A DNA stretch of 64,000 nucleotides from Komagataeibacter sp. FXV3 (GTDB taxonomy: Bacteria > Pseudomonadota > Alphaproteobacteria > Acetobacterales > Acetobacteraceae): positions 1 to 64,000 of the forward strand of contig NZ_VWPI01000044.1 in NCBI RefSeq assembly GCF_015155755.1, written 5' to 3'. The notes beneath the pieces were generated by a model. That model made no database searches and was not told the DNA's origin. It saw only the letters and a list, made by a program, of their open reading frames with translations. Numbering within the stretch: position 1 is the stretch's first letter; each line of letters starts with the position of its first letter. The translations under genes and the position numbers were made by a program. Below are positions 35,821 through 44,213 of this stretch, one piece after another.

Positions 35821-37089
35821 ATGATGGCTCCCATGACCCCCCGCGCCCTTCGGCGGTGGTTCAGCGTTCATAAATGGACCAGCCTTGCCTGCACCGTCTT
35901 CCTTCTGATCGTATGCGTAACCGGATTGCCGATGCTGTTTTCCGAGCAGATATTCGATACTTTCGTTGGTGATGACGACCCGCCTTACGAAAGTTTGCCT
36001 GCGGATACACCGAATGCCAGTCTCGACGTAATCGTGCAGAAGGCGAGGGCGCTCTACCCGGGCCAGATCATTACCAGTGTCAATCAAGATGATGATGAAC
36101 CGGCAGTGCTGGTCTCCATGGCGCCGAGCTGGCAGGCGCTGAAGGACGACGAGAATTACCCGGACCGCCATTCCGGGCACTGGATCAAGTTCGACGCCCG
36201 CACGGCAAAGGTGCTGAAACAGTCCCGCCCCGCCGATGCCCCGAAGGAGCCGCGCACCTGGACCGGCATTATCCTTGGCACCTGCACGCGCCTGCACATG
36301 AACCTGTTCGCGGGCCTTCCCGGTGCGATGTTCATGGGAGCGATGGGCGGTGCCTTCGTTGCCTCGCTGGTGTCTGGCACGGTGCTGTATGGCCGGTTCA
36401 TGAAGCGGCTGCCGTTTGGTTCTGTCCGAACGGATCGCGCTTCGCGCCTGACCTGGCTGGACCTGCACAACCTGCTGGGGGCCGCAACACTGGTCTGGGC
36501 AACGGTGGTGGGCTTTACCGGGCTCGTCAACGAACTCCAGACCCCGCTGTTCGGCCTGTGGCGCGTGACCGATGTGCGGCAAATCCTCAAACCCTACGCC
36601 AATCTGCCGGTCCCGTCGCAGGACCATCTGTCCTCGGTGCAGGCCGCCTTTGATACGGCAGCGAAAGCTGCTCCCGGCAATGAGGTGACCGGCCTGTCCT
36701 TCCCTGGCGCCTCCTTCGGCAGTCCCGTGCATTACGTGCTCTGGACCCGTGGGGCGACCCCGCTGCGGGCGCGCCTGTTTACGCCGGTGCTGGTAGATGC
36801 CCGCACGGGCGAACTGACCGGGGCGTATCCGATGCCGTGGTATCTGCGCTTTCTCGAAATCTCCCGCCCGCTGCACTTCGGCGATTATGGCGGCATGCCC
36901 CTGAAAATCCTGTGGGCGTTACTCGATGTGGTGGTGATTTTTGTGCTGGTCAGCGGTCTGGTGCTGTGGGCGGGCAAACGGAAGATCGCCACCGACGCCC
37001 GTCTGAGGGCGCTGGGTTACGAACTGGATGACGCCGACGGCACCGCGCCTGCGGGTTTCGCGCTTACCCCTGTGGAGGGCGTGCGATGA
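35821..37089 (+). CDS. PepSY-associated membrane protein heading the TonB-system operon
   Basis: About 422 residues. An N-terminal RRWFSVHKWTSLACTVFLLIVCVTGLPMLF segment is the PepSY_TM signature, followed by a periplasmic PepSY region, two central helices (MFMGAMGGAFVASLVSGTVL; LDLHNLLGAATLVWATVVGF) and a last helix (ILWALLDVVVIFVLVSGLVL). Several start codons are possible (35821, 35824, 35833). Its stop overlaps the next start (ATGA). Such proteins are thought to act in iron release or siderophore reduction; this one differs from that at 23427 in sequence and length. Confidence 0.85.
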   Translation: MMAPMTPRALRRWFSVHKWTSLACTVFLLIVCVTGLPMLFSEQIFDTFVGDDDPPYESLPADTPNASLDVIVQKARALYPGQIITSVNQDDDEPAVLVSMAPSWQALKDDENYPDRHSGHWIKFDARTAKVLKQSRPADAPKEPRTWTGIILGTCTRLHMNLFAGLPGAMFMGAMGGAFVASLVSGTVLYGRFMKRLPFGSVRTDRASRLTWLDLHNLLGAATLVWATVVGFTGLVNELQTPLFGLWRVTDVRQILKPYANLPVPSQDHLSSVQAAFDTAAKAAPGNEVTGLSFPGASFGSPVHYVLWTRGATPLRARLFTPVLVDARTGELTGAYPMPWYLRFLEISRPLHFGDYGGMPLKILWALLDVVVIFVLVSGLVLWAGKRKIATDARLRALGYELDDADGTAPAGFALTPVEGVR

Positions 37090-37340
37090 ACACCGTTTCG
37101 CCCGACATGCCCGTGCCGTCCTCGCCTGATGTGACCCCGCGCCCATCCGTTGCCGTCTGGCCATGGCCGATCGCATTGGGGCTACTCACCATCTTCGGCC
37201 TGCTGTCCGCCCTGCTGGGCCAGCACGGCGTCTGGCTGGCCCTGTCCTGGGCTGCCCTGTCCATTCCTCTCATCGTGACGGTTGCCTGCCTGATCCGGGC
37301 ATGGTGCCGCACACCGTCTGTCAAAGGAGGTCAGTCATGA
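37086..37340 (+). CDS. Small two-helix membrane protein between PepSY and ExbB genes
   Basis: 84 residues with a Pro/Ser-rich cytoplasmic or periplasmic N-terminus (DMPVPSSPDVTPRPS) and two membrane helices (WPIALGLLTIFGLLSALLG; WLALSWAALSIPLIVTVACLI). No family recognised. It overlaps the preceding and following genes by 4 bases on each side (ATGA junctions), so it is translationally coupled to PepSY and ExbB and is a real gene. A role as an accessory subunit of the PepSY protein or the Ton motor is an inference from this arrangement. Confidence 0.75.
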   Translation: MNTVSPDMPVPSSPDVTPRPSVAVWPWPIALGLLTIFGLLSALLGQHGVWLALSWAALSIPLIVTVACLIRAWCRTPSVKGGQS

Positions 37341-38080
37341 CCCCGATCTCGTTCTCCCCGTGGGACATGTTCCTCAACGCCGGTCCTGTCGTCCGCTGCG
37401 TGATGATCCTGCTGGCTGTGGCCTCGCTGCTGACCTGGACCATCTTCATCGCCAAGTCGATCGAACTGCTGCGCGTGCGCCTTAAACTCCAGAAGGCCGA
37501 AAAAGCGCTGGAAGAGGCCAATACGCTGGACCTTGGCGAGGAATGGACACGGGGGAATTCGTCCATCGCCCACACGCTGGTCATGGCCGCCGAGACCGAG
37601 CGCAAACGCTCTGCCGACATTCCTGACGACAGCGAGGGGCTGAAGGAGCGTATCGTCCTGCACCTTGAGCGACTGGAAGCTGCCGAGGGACGCAGGCTCC
37701 TGCGTGGCACCGGCGTGCTGGCCACCATCGGCGCGACGTCACCCTTTATCGGCCTGTTCGGCACGGTCTGGGGGATCATGACGTCCTTTACCGGCATTGC
37801 CGCCAGCAAGGCGACCAGCCTCGCCGTGGTCGCCCCCGGCATTGCCGAGGCCCTACTGGCGACGGCGCTGGGTCTGGTGGCCGCGATCCCGGCGGTGGTG
37901 ATCTATAACCATCTCGCCCGTCAGACGGCCTCGTGCCGCGCGCAGGTTGCCGACCTCACAGCGCTGGTGATGCGCCTGGTGTCGCGCGATCTGGGCCGCA
38001 CGCAGATGCTCATGGCGCAGGGCAATATCGTAATGCTTGGCGCGCAGGCGCGTGATGTCCGCACGGCGGCCGGGGAGTGA
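37337..38080 (+). CDS. exbB: TonB-system motor protein ExbB
   Basis: Inner-membrane proton-channel subunit of the Ton complex, 247 residues. Helix 1 about 18-40 (VVRCVMILLAVASLLTWTIF), a cytoplasmic loop, then GTGVLATIGATSPFIGLFGTVWGIMTSF and APGIAEALLATALGLVAAIPAVVIYNHL, the two MotA/TolQ/ExbB signature helices. Perfect AAAGGAGG site before ATG 37337. Followed by exbD and tonB. It would energise the receptors encoded in this window. Confidence 0.95.
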   Translation: MTPISFSPWDMFLNAGPVVRCVMILLAVASLLTWTIFIAKSIELLRVRLKLQKAEKALEEANTLDLGEEWTRGNSSIAHTLVMAAETERKRSADIPDDSEGLKERIVLHLERLEAAEGRRLLRGTGVLATIGATSPFIGLFGTVWGIMTSFTGIAASKATSLAVVAPGIAEALLATALGLVAAIPAVVIYNHLARQTASCRAQVADLTALVMRLVSRDLGRTQMLMAQGNIVMLGAQARDVRTAAGE

Positions 38081-38086
38081 GCCGTC

Positions 38087-38596
38087 ATGATCCGCATGCG
38101 CCATACCGATGAAAGCCCGCACGAAGCCAGCGAGATCAACGTCACCCCGTTCATCGACGTGATGCTGGTCCTGCTGGTGATCTTCATGGTCACCGCCCCG
38201 CTGACCACGGTGAATGTGCCGGTGGACCTGCCCTCCTCGACCGAGAAGCCGACGCCGCGCCCGGACGATCCGGTGTTCCTGACAGTGAAGGCCGATCATG
38301 GTCTGGTGCTGGGAGAGGATGACATCAGCACCGATGCTCTCCCCGGCGCGCTGGAGACCGCGACCAAAGGCAACAAGGAGGAACGCATCTTTCTGCGCGC
38401 CGACAAGACAGTCGATTACGGCACGCTGATGGGTGTCATGGATAAGCTGCGGTCTGCCGGCTACCTCAAGGTCGCACTGGTCAACCTGCAGGGGCAGGAG
38501 GAAGGCAGCGAAGCTGGCACGACAACGGTGCCGACCAACTCCACAACCTCCGGTAGTGCTCCTGCCACGGCTTCCGCTGCGGGAGGCACGCCGTGA
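38087..38596 (+). CDS. exbD: TonB-system motor protein ExbD
   Basis: 169 residues with one N-terminal membrane helix bearing the essential Asp: SEINVTPFIDVMLVLLVIFMVTAPL (Asp in PFIDVML). The periplasmic domain follows (RIFLRADKTVDYGTLMGVMDKLRSAGY-KVALV). The C-terminal tail of about 30 residues is Thr/Ser/Ala-rich and longer than in E. coli ExbD. Six bases after exbB; its stop overlaps the tonB start (GTGA). Confidence 0.95.
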   Translation: MIRMRHTDESPHEASEINVTPFIDVMLVLLVIFMVTAPLTTVNVPVDLPSSTEKPTPRPDDPVFLTVKADHGLVLGEDDISTDALPGALETATKGNKEERIFLRADKTVDYGTLMGVMDKLRSAGYLKVALVNLQGQEEGSEAGTTTVPTNSTTSGSAPATASAAGGTP

Positions 38597-39468
38597 GCGG
38601 CACGGCTGACATGGCGGGTACAACACATCCTGCTGGCGTGACACAGGAGACGGTCCCGCCATCTTTTGCCGCGTGGCAGAAAAGGCAGGCCCGTCTGGCC
38701 CGGCGCCACGATGCGCTCCGCTGGGGCCTGTCCTTCCTCGCCGTGCTGGCGGTCAGTGGCGGGGCGGTTTGGTGGGTCATGCGCCTGCCACCGCCCGCGA
38801 TGACCGTGCCAGAGCCACCGCCAGCCGCCATCGCTATCGACATGGCCCCAGAACCTGTCTCGACACCGACGCCACCGACGGATGCGCCCATCGGACCGAA
38901 ACAGACCCAATCCATCCCCGATCCGGCACCAGTCGAGCCGCCGAAGATCACAGCGCCCCCATCACCTGCGCCCAATCCGCCAGTCCCGGTGCCCAAGCCC
39001 GAGAAACCGCGCAAGATCGTCAGGAAGAGCAAGCCGGTGCCAATGCTCAAAAAGCCGATCCCGGACAAAACGCCGCCCGCCGAGGCCACAACCGCACCAC
39101 CGTCCTCGGAAGCGCCGCCCGCGCCCACACAGGCGGCCCCCGCCCCCGGTTCGTCATCGGCCCATGCGTCGCATGACCCGGTGACCTGGCAGGGCGCGCT
39201 GCTGGCGCAGCTTGAAAAGTTCAAGCGCTACCCGTCCGACGCCATGGCCGACCATCAGGAGGGTGTTCCGACCGTGACCTTCTCCATGGACCGCAAGGGG
39301 CACGTGCTCTCAGTGACGCTGGCGAGCAGTTCCGGCCATGCGCTGCTGGATCAGGAAGCCATGGCGCTGCCCAAACGCGCCCAGCCGCTACCCATCCCGC
39401 CGGACAGTGTCGCGGGCGAACTCATCACTCTCACGGTTCCGGTGGAATTCTATCTCCACCACAACTGA
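38593..39468 (+). CDS. tonB: TonB
   Basis: Energy-transducing protein of 291 residues that spans the periplasm. One membrane helix about 44-62 (LRWGLSFLAVLAVSGGAVWW), an extended Pro/Lys-rich spacer (PEPPPAAIAI, PVPVPKPEKPRKIVRKSKP), and a C-terminal TonB domain (WQGALLAQLEKFKRYPSDAMADHQEGVPTV-FSMDRKGHVLSVTLASSSGHALLDQEAM). Starts with GTG 38593 overlapping the exbD stop. Last gene of the PepSY-ExbBD-TonB operon. Confidence 0.94.
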   Translation: MSGTADMAGTTHPAGVTQETVPPSFAAWQKRQARLARRHDALRWGLSFLAVLAVSGGAVWWVMRLPPPAMTVPEPPPAAIAIDMAPEPVSTPTPPTDAPIGPKQTQSIPDPAPVEPPKITAPPSPAPNPPVPVPKPEKPRKIVRKSKPVPMLKKPIPDKTPPAEATTAPPSSEAPPAPTQAAPAPGSSSAHASHDPVTWQGALLAQLEKFKRYPSDAMADHQEGVPTVTFSMDRKGHVLSVTLASSSGHALLDQEAMALPKRAQPLPIPPDSVAGELITLTVPVEFYLHHN

Positions 39469-39499
39469 TCATTAATGGATAACAAGAGGGGGGTAGCAG

Positions 39500-40018
39500 A
39501 TGCCCGTATTCTTGAACCGTCGCCGCGCCGGGCTTGATGTCAATGGAATTCGCCCCGGCATGGGCGCGAACCCTAACGCAGTCCGGCGGCTCGAAGTCCG
39601 CTGCCAGAAAGCATGCGTCAGGATGACCAGCCTGCGTCGTGTCCTGCTACATGGGATCGTCGAGGCCGGTCCGGGCACGACGGTCACTGAAATATGGCGC
39701 ACGCTTGGGCGAATGATGCAGGATCACGCGCCCAGTCTGGCCTCCATTCAGCGTAACCTGAACCTGTTTGTTGCGCATGGTATCGTGCGACGCGACGTAT
39801 CTTCCGACCGTGTCCTGCGTTACAGTATTGCCCCCGCCCGCACAGGCAGGATTGCAATCACCTTTGTCGAAGCGGACACGGGACGGACAATTCCCTGTAA
39901 CGCCCCCGGGATTGCCAGTCTGCTGCGACAACTGGCTGCCCAATACGGACTGGCCGTGCAGGGCGCGTCCATTACCGTTTCAACCACTCACCCAAACGCT
40001 ACCGACATCTTGCCGTAG
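39500..40018 (+). CDS. Fur-superfamily-like regulator lacking the metal-binding residues
   Basis: 172 residues. The winged-helix part fits Fur (CVRMTSLRRVLLHGIVEAGPGTTVTEIW, then APSLASIQRNLNLFVAHGIVRRDVSSDRVLRYSI, in the place of the TVYR-L recognition helix). In the dimerisation domain the expected His-rich metal motif (HHDHLIC type) is replaced by GRIAITFVEADTGRTIPCNAPG, and no CxxC pair follows; the rest of the fold is recognisable (GIASLLRQLAAQYGLAVQGASITV). Thus probably a metal-independent Fur paralogue. Lies 31 bases after tonB, with a GGGG ribosome site, so may be in the same transcript. Family call is by pattern only. Confidence 0.65.
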   Translation: MPVFLNRRRAGLDVNGIRPGMGANPNAVRRLEVRCQKACVRMTSLRRVLLHGIVEAGPGTTVTEIWRTLGRMMQDHAPSLASIQRNLNLFVAHGIVRRDVSSDRVLRYSIAPARTGRIAITFVEADTGRTIPCNAPGIASLLRQLAAQYGLAVQGASITVSTTHPNATDILP

Positions 40019-40161
40019 TAACGGAACAAAGCCACGAATGGGCAGGACCACTGTGCGGGCACCCGCCGGGAGCGTTGGCGCACCATTCATGCCTGATCCG
40101 CGTGAGCCTGCCAGCGGCAGGGGCGTGACCAGGCCGCTGTCAGGCACGTGTCCATATGCAC

Positions 40162-40767
40162 TCAGGGAGATGTCGCGGCAGTCCTGATTTTATCTTTTGA
40201 TGCAGGAACAAACGATTTCATACGGGCGTAGCTTTCGCGCGCGCCATGAATAAAGCGTTCGGCATCCAGTCGCGCATTGTCAATTGCATCACGAAACGCC
40301 GTCCAGGAAATCCCGCGTCCCATCGGGTCCGGCGCCAGATGACGCGCGCCGAAACTGGCACCATACCCCATTTTATCAACGAGCCTGATCAGGATGTTGG
40401 CCCCGAGCTTGGAACCTTCCGCTACGTAAAGCCATCCGAGGGCGGTCGAGGGATCGGCAATATCCACAGACATGCGCGGGGCAGGGAAGCCGATGCCCAG
40501 ATCCTCCATATCCGCACTCACCTGCCGGAACCTGTTTCTGGCCGCCAGACCGGGCACGATACGGGCAAGATCATCACGGCTGTAAAGCGGGTCCAGATCC
40601 CGATGAAAAAGATACTGCATCAGCACAAAGTCCCGATAACCCGCAGCATCCGTAAACATGCCACGGGACATGACGATACGATTGAGATCATCATGAATAT
40701 GGTGGGTCGCTTCACGTACCTGGGATGAAAGAGGCGTACGGACGTTTCCGTCATTCAGAAGGGCCAT
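40162..40767 (-). CDS. hmuO: Heme oxygenase (biliverdin-forming)
   Basis: Cytoplasmic enzyme of 201 residues that opens heme to biliverdin, CO and Fe(II). Proximal heme ligand in VREATHHIHDDLNRIV; distal helix and conserved WLYVAEGSKLGANILIRLV; length matches bacterial HemO/BphO-type enzymes. Divergent from the heme receptor gene, with a near-perfect Fur box in the 189 bases between them (closer to the receptor). Could alternatively serve a bacteriophytochrome, but the heme-uptake operon next door favours iron acquisition. Confidence 0.9.
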   Translation of the reverse strand: MALLNDGNVRTPLSSQVREATHHIHDDLNRIVMSRGMFTDAAGYRDFVLMQYLFHRDLDPLYSRDDLARIVPGLAARNRFRQVSADMEDLGIGFPAPRMSVDIADPSTALGWLYVAEGSKLGANILIRLVDKMGYGASFGARHLAPDPMGRGISWTAFRDAIDNARLDAERFIHGARESYARMKSFVPASKDKIRTAATSP

Positions 40768-40929
40768 GTTTTTATTCCCGTTACAATTTTATACTTAACA
40801 GATAGTGGCCTGATTCCTGTTTTTGACATGAACCGGCCGCCGTAATCTGGCACTTTTTACGGATAATGCAACTAAGAATCAGGCGCAACAAATTCCTTGC
40901 TGCCGTCTGGTTTGTGGCGTTATCGTGAC

Positions 40930-40948
40930 GATAATGATTCTCATTATC
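40930..40948. promoter_or_regulatory. Near-perfect Fur box before the heme uptake operon
   Basis: GATAATGATTCTCATTATC, an almost exact match to the 19-bp Fur consensus and palindromic apart from its centre. It ends 8 bases before the receptor ATG, overlapping the ribosome site, and lies within the divergent promoter region shared with heme oxygenase. Confidence 0.88.
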
Positions 40949-40956
40949 GATGGTGA

Positions 40957-43281
40957 ATGATGAACAAGTCCCCCCTCGCGCGACGGCCGGCGTGCCGTTA
41001 CCTCATGCTGGCCACCACGGCCCTTGCCTGTATCTGGCTGCCCCCCGCTTTTGCCGCATCGCAGGAAATTCAGACGGAATCCCCACCCAAAACGGCGAAA
41101 AAGGCGGCTTCCACGCCAGCACAGGTATCCCTGTCCCCGGCTGGTCCCATCAAGCTTTCCCCGGTCAAGGTGCAGGGCAGCACGGACATCATCGACCTGA
41201 TGAAATTCGATCCGGACAAGGATCATAGCGCAGTAGGCAAACCGGCAGTCCTGACCACCACCACAACCTACAAGACCTTCCGTGACCGGCAGATTGACAG
41301 TCTGGAGGATTATTCGCGGCGCGTGGACGCCGCCGTCAATTACAGTAACGGAAATTCCAGCATCAATATTCGTGGCCTGGACCAGAACCGGATCCTGACA
41401 ACGATTGATGGCGTGCGCATGCCATGGGCCAATGATGGCGCCTATGCCGGCAGCTTCAATACAGCGCAGGGCGGGGTAGGGGACTTTGACTTCAATTCGC
41501 TGGGGGCAATTGATGTGGTCAAAAGCGCTGATTCCAGCTTTTTTGGCACCGGGTCGCTTGGCGGCGTGATTGCCCTGCGCACGCTGGACCCGGAAGACAT
41601 TCTCAAACCCGGAAAGAATTTCGGCGGCCTGACCAAGCTGACCTATAATGGCGCAAGCGAGGCCGCACTCCTCAATCAGGCTTTTGCCGCACGCTACAAG
41701 AACACGGTATTCCTGCTGCAGGGCGGCTACCAGAATGGCAGCGAAACCGGCAACCGTGGCGATACAGGTGGGTATGGCCGGACCCGGACCATGCAGAACC
41801 CGGCCTCCTATCAGGTCGGCAATTTCCTGGGCAAGGTCCGGCATTATTTTGCAGGTGGCCACCGGATCGGCCTGACCGGGGAGTGGTATGACCGCAATTA
41901 TAACGAGGAAACCAAGACATCCGAAACCACGGCAACCGACCGCTACCACACCCGCAGCGAAAACCAGCGCTCCCGCGTTTCCGCCAATTATGATTATCAG
42001 GCCGACAGCCCGACCGCACTGTTCAGCGAGGCGCATTTTCTGGCCTACTGGCAGAGCATCAAGACCGATACCGACATCACCAACCGGGATTCCGCCAACG
42101 CATCCACCTACACCCACGAACATCTCAGCCTGCCCGTGCAGTCCTATGGTGTTACAGGTTCGGCAACAAACAACATCTTTACCGGACCGCTACACCACAA
42201 GATCACTTATGGCGGCGAAGTCTTCCTGACCGATACCTACCAGACCCAGACCGGCCAGCAGGCGGTTTCCAGCCCGTATCTGCATGACAATTTTTCCGAC
42301 ATGCCCAAAGTCCATGGCACGGATATGGGGGCCATTGTTCAGGACCGTATCGGCATTGGCCGCAATGAATGGTTCCATATCACGCCGGGATTCCGCTTTG
42401 ATTACTTCCAGCGCGACCCGCACAATACCACATCCTACATGGCCAATGCGGGTTATGGCGGCCTGCCACATGGCGCACACGGTTCCCATTTCTCGCCCAA
42501 GGTGCTGGTGGAAGCCCGCGTGGCCCGTAACCTGACATTATATGGACAGTATTCCGAAGCCTACCGCGCGCCATCGGCTACGGAAGAATACCTGAACTAC
42601 AGCACCCCGCCATTCTATCAGGTCAGCGGCAACCCGAACCTCAAGCCTGAAAGCAGCAGGGGGTGGGAAGTCGGCATGAAATACGGCAATTCCGAACGCG
42701 GGGCCAATGTCTCGTTTTACGATAACCACTACAACAACTTCATCGATATGGAGGGGGTCAGCGGCTGTTCGGGGTATTACCTGTGTTACGGCTACACGAA
42801 CCTGGCGCATGTGCGCATCTATGGGGTGGAGGCAAGCGTCAACTGGGCGTTTGACCGGCACTGGCATGCATGGGGTTCGTTTGCCTATGCCGATGGGCGC
42901 GATACGGACATGAACTTCCATCTCAGTTCGGTCGCACCCTTCCGTGGCATCATCGGCTTTGGCTACAAGAGGGACAACTGGGGCAGCGACCTGTCAGGCA
43001 CATTCGCCACTTCACGTGATGACGCCAAATACCTGACCACCACCGGATCGCTAAAGGACCAGTGGAAAACCCCAGGCTACGTCATTTTTGACCTGACAGG
43101 CTGGTACAGCCCCAGATTCTACCGCCCGCTGCGCATACAGGCGGGCATGTACAACATATTCAACAAGGCATATTACAACGCCGCCTCGCTCCCATACGGG
43201 CAGTCGTCCAGTTCGCTTTCGGAGCGGTACTACACGCAGCCCGGCCGCTCCTTCAAGGTCACTGCAAGGATCGAATTCTGA
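40957..43281 (+). CDS. TonB-dependent heme/hemoglobin receptor
   Basis: 774 residues. Signal peptide about 1-33 (IWLPPAFA-AS), plug with SLEDYSRRVDAAVNYSNGNSSINIRGLDQNRILTTIDGVRMPW and GAIDVVKSADSSFFGTGSLGGVIALRTL, barrel with YSEAYRAPSATEEYL (the FRAP-like motif of heme receptors, here YRAPS) and NPNLKPESSRGWEVGMKY, ending KVTARIEF. First gene of the operon that continues with a hemin-binding protein, permease and ATPase; its TGA overlaps the next ATG. The function is supported by context and by heme oxygenase upstream. Confidence 0.92.
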   Translation: MMNKSPLARRPACRYLMLATTALACIWLPPAFAASQEIQTESPPKTAKKAASTPAQVSLSPAGPIKLSPVKVQGSTDIIDLMKFDPDKDHSAVGKPAVLTTTTTYKTFRDRQIDSLEDYSRRVDAAVNYSNGNSSINIRGLDQNRILTTIDGVRMPWANDGAYAGSFNTAQGGVGDFDFNSLGAIDVVKSADSSFFGTGSLGGVIALRTLDPEDILKPGKNFGGLTKLTYNGASEAALLNQAFAARYKNTVFLLQGGYQNGSETGNRGDTGGYGRTRTMQNPASYQVGNFLGKVRHYFAGGHRIGLTGEWYDRNYNEETKTSETTATDRYHTRSENQRSRVSANYDYQADSPTALFSEAHFLAYWQSIKTDTDITNRDSANASTYTHEHLSLPVQSYGVTGSATNNIFTGPLHHKITYGGEVFLTDTYQTQTGQQAVSSPYLHDNFSDMPKVHGTDMGAIVQDRIGIGRNEWFHITPGFRFDYFQRDPHNTTSYMANAGYGGLPHGAHGSHFSPKVLVEARVARNLTLYGQYSEAYRAPSATEEYLNYSTPPFYQVSGNPNLKPESSRGWEVGMKYGNSERGANVSFYDNHYNNFIDMEGVSGCSGYYLCYGYTNLAHVRIYGVEASVNWAFDRHWHAWGSFAYADGRDTDMNFHLSSVAPFRGIIGFGYKRDNWGSDLSGTFATSRDDAKYLTTTGSLKDQWKTPGYVIFDLTGWYSPRFYRPLRIQAGMYNIFNKAYYNAASLPYGQSSSSLSERYYTQPGRSFKVTARIEF

Positions 43282-44213
43282 TGGTGGATGAACCCGCAGG
43301 CCACGGCCGGATGGAAATGGGACGCCGGATGTTTGCCTGCTTGCTGGCGGGCAGCATGCTGACCCTGCCACGCCCCGGGTGGAGCGCTGAAGAGGGCACG
43401 ATGACCGACTGCCGGGGCCGGCACGTGAAAATTGGCCCCGCAAGGCGCATTGCCAGTATCGGCGGCACCATTACCGAAACCCTTTATGCGCTGGGGGCGC
43501 AAGACCGCATCATCGCGGTCGATATTACCTCCACATGGCCCGAACAGGCCCTGCATGAGAAGAAGTCCGTGGGGTACATGCGCGCCCTGTCCGCCGAGGG
43601 CATCCTGTCGCTTCAGCCGGACCTGATCCTGGCCATGAACGATTGCGGGCCGCCGCAGGTTCTGGACCAGTTGATGGCGTCCACTGTTCCGGTTGTGTTT
43701 GTTGATTCCACGCCGTCCGAGAATGCCATTGTCGCACGCACGCGCTTTCTGGCCGGTCTTCTGGATGCAAAAACGGCAGGGGCGCAGCTATTATGTGCGG
43801 ACATATCGCAGCATTTCGACATGCTGACACGGTGGCGCGCCGCACACCCGACGACAAAGCGGGTGCTGTTCGTCATGCGCATGAGCAATAACCGCCCGAT
43901 GGTCGCGGGCACAGGCACGGCGGCAGATGCCGTGATCCGCCTTGCTGGTGGCACCAATCCTGCTGCATTCGGAGGTTACAGGATACTGGATCAGGAAGCC
44001 CTGATCGGCCTGCGGCCCGATGCGGTCCTGACCATGGAACAGGATGCCCCGCAGGTCCGCACGGCCCTGCTGGGCAATGCGGGTTTCAGGCTGACACCGG
44101 CAGGCAGAAATCAGGCAATCATCGCCATGGAGGGCGAACGCCTGCTGGGCTTTGGCCCCCGCACGCCCGATGCGGCACTGGAACTGGCCCGCCGCCTGGA
44201 CACGTCCACATGA
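43281..44213 (+). CDS. hmuT: Hemin ABC transporter substrate-binding protein
   Basis: Periplasmic heme-binding protein, 310 residues. Signal peptide (MFACLLAGSMLTLPRPGWSA-EE), then the Fe-B12 type fold: RIASIGGTITETLYALGAQDRIIAVDITSTWP, ILSLQPDLILAMNDCGPPQVLDQL, GYRILDQEALIGLRPDAVLTMEQ. Start overlaps the receptor stop (TGATG). Delivers heme from the outer-membrane receptor to HmuUV. Confidence 0.92.
   Translation: MVDEPAGHGRMEMGRRMFACLLAGSMLTLPRPGWSAEEGTMTDCRGRHVKIGPARRIASIGGTITETLYALGAQDRIIAVDITSTWPEQALHEKKSVGYMRALSAEGILSLQPDLILAMNDCGPPQVLDQLMASTVPVVFVDSTPSENAIVARTRFLAGLLDAKTAGAQLLCADISQHFDMLTRWRAAHPTTKRVLFVMRMSNNRPMVAGTGTAADAVIRLAGGTNPAAFGGYRILDQEALIGLRPDAVLTMEQDAPQVRTALLGNAGFRLTPAGRNQAIIAMEGERLLGFGPRTPDAALELARRLDTST

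Noticed and set aside
35743-36876. Long minus-strand open frame (377 codons)
   Set aside because: Antisense to the PepSY gene in high-GC DNA; His/Arg/Gly-rich composition without motifs.
40879-42123. Long minus-strand open frame (414 codons)
   Set aside because: Antisense to the heme receptor; no recognisable domain and no ribosome site.
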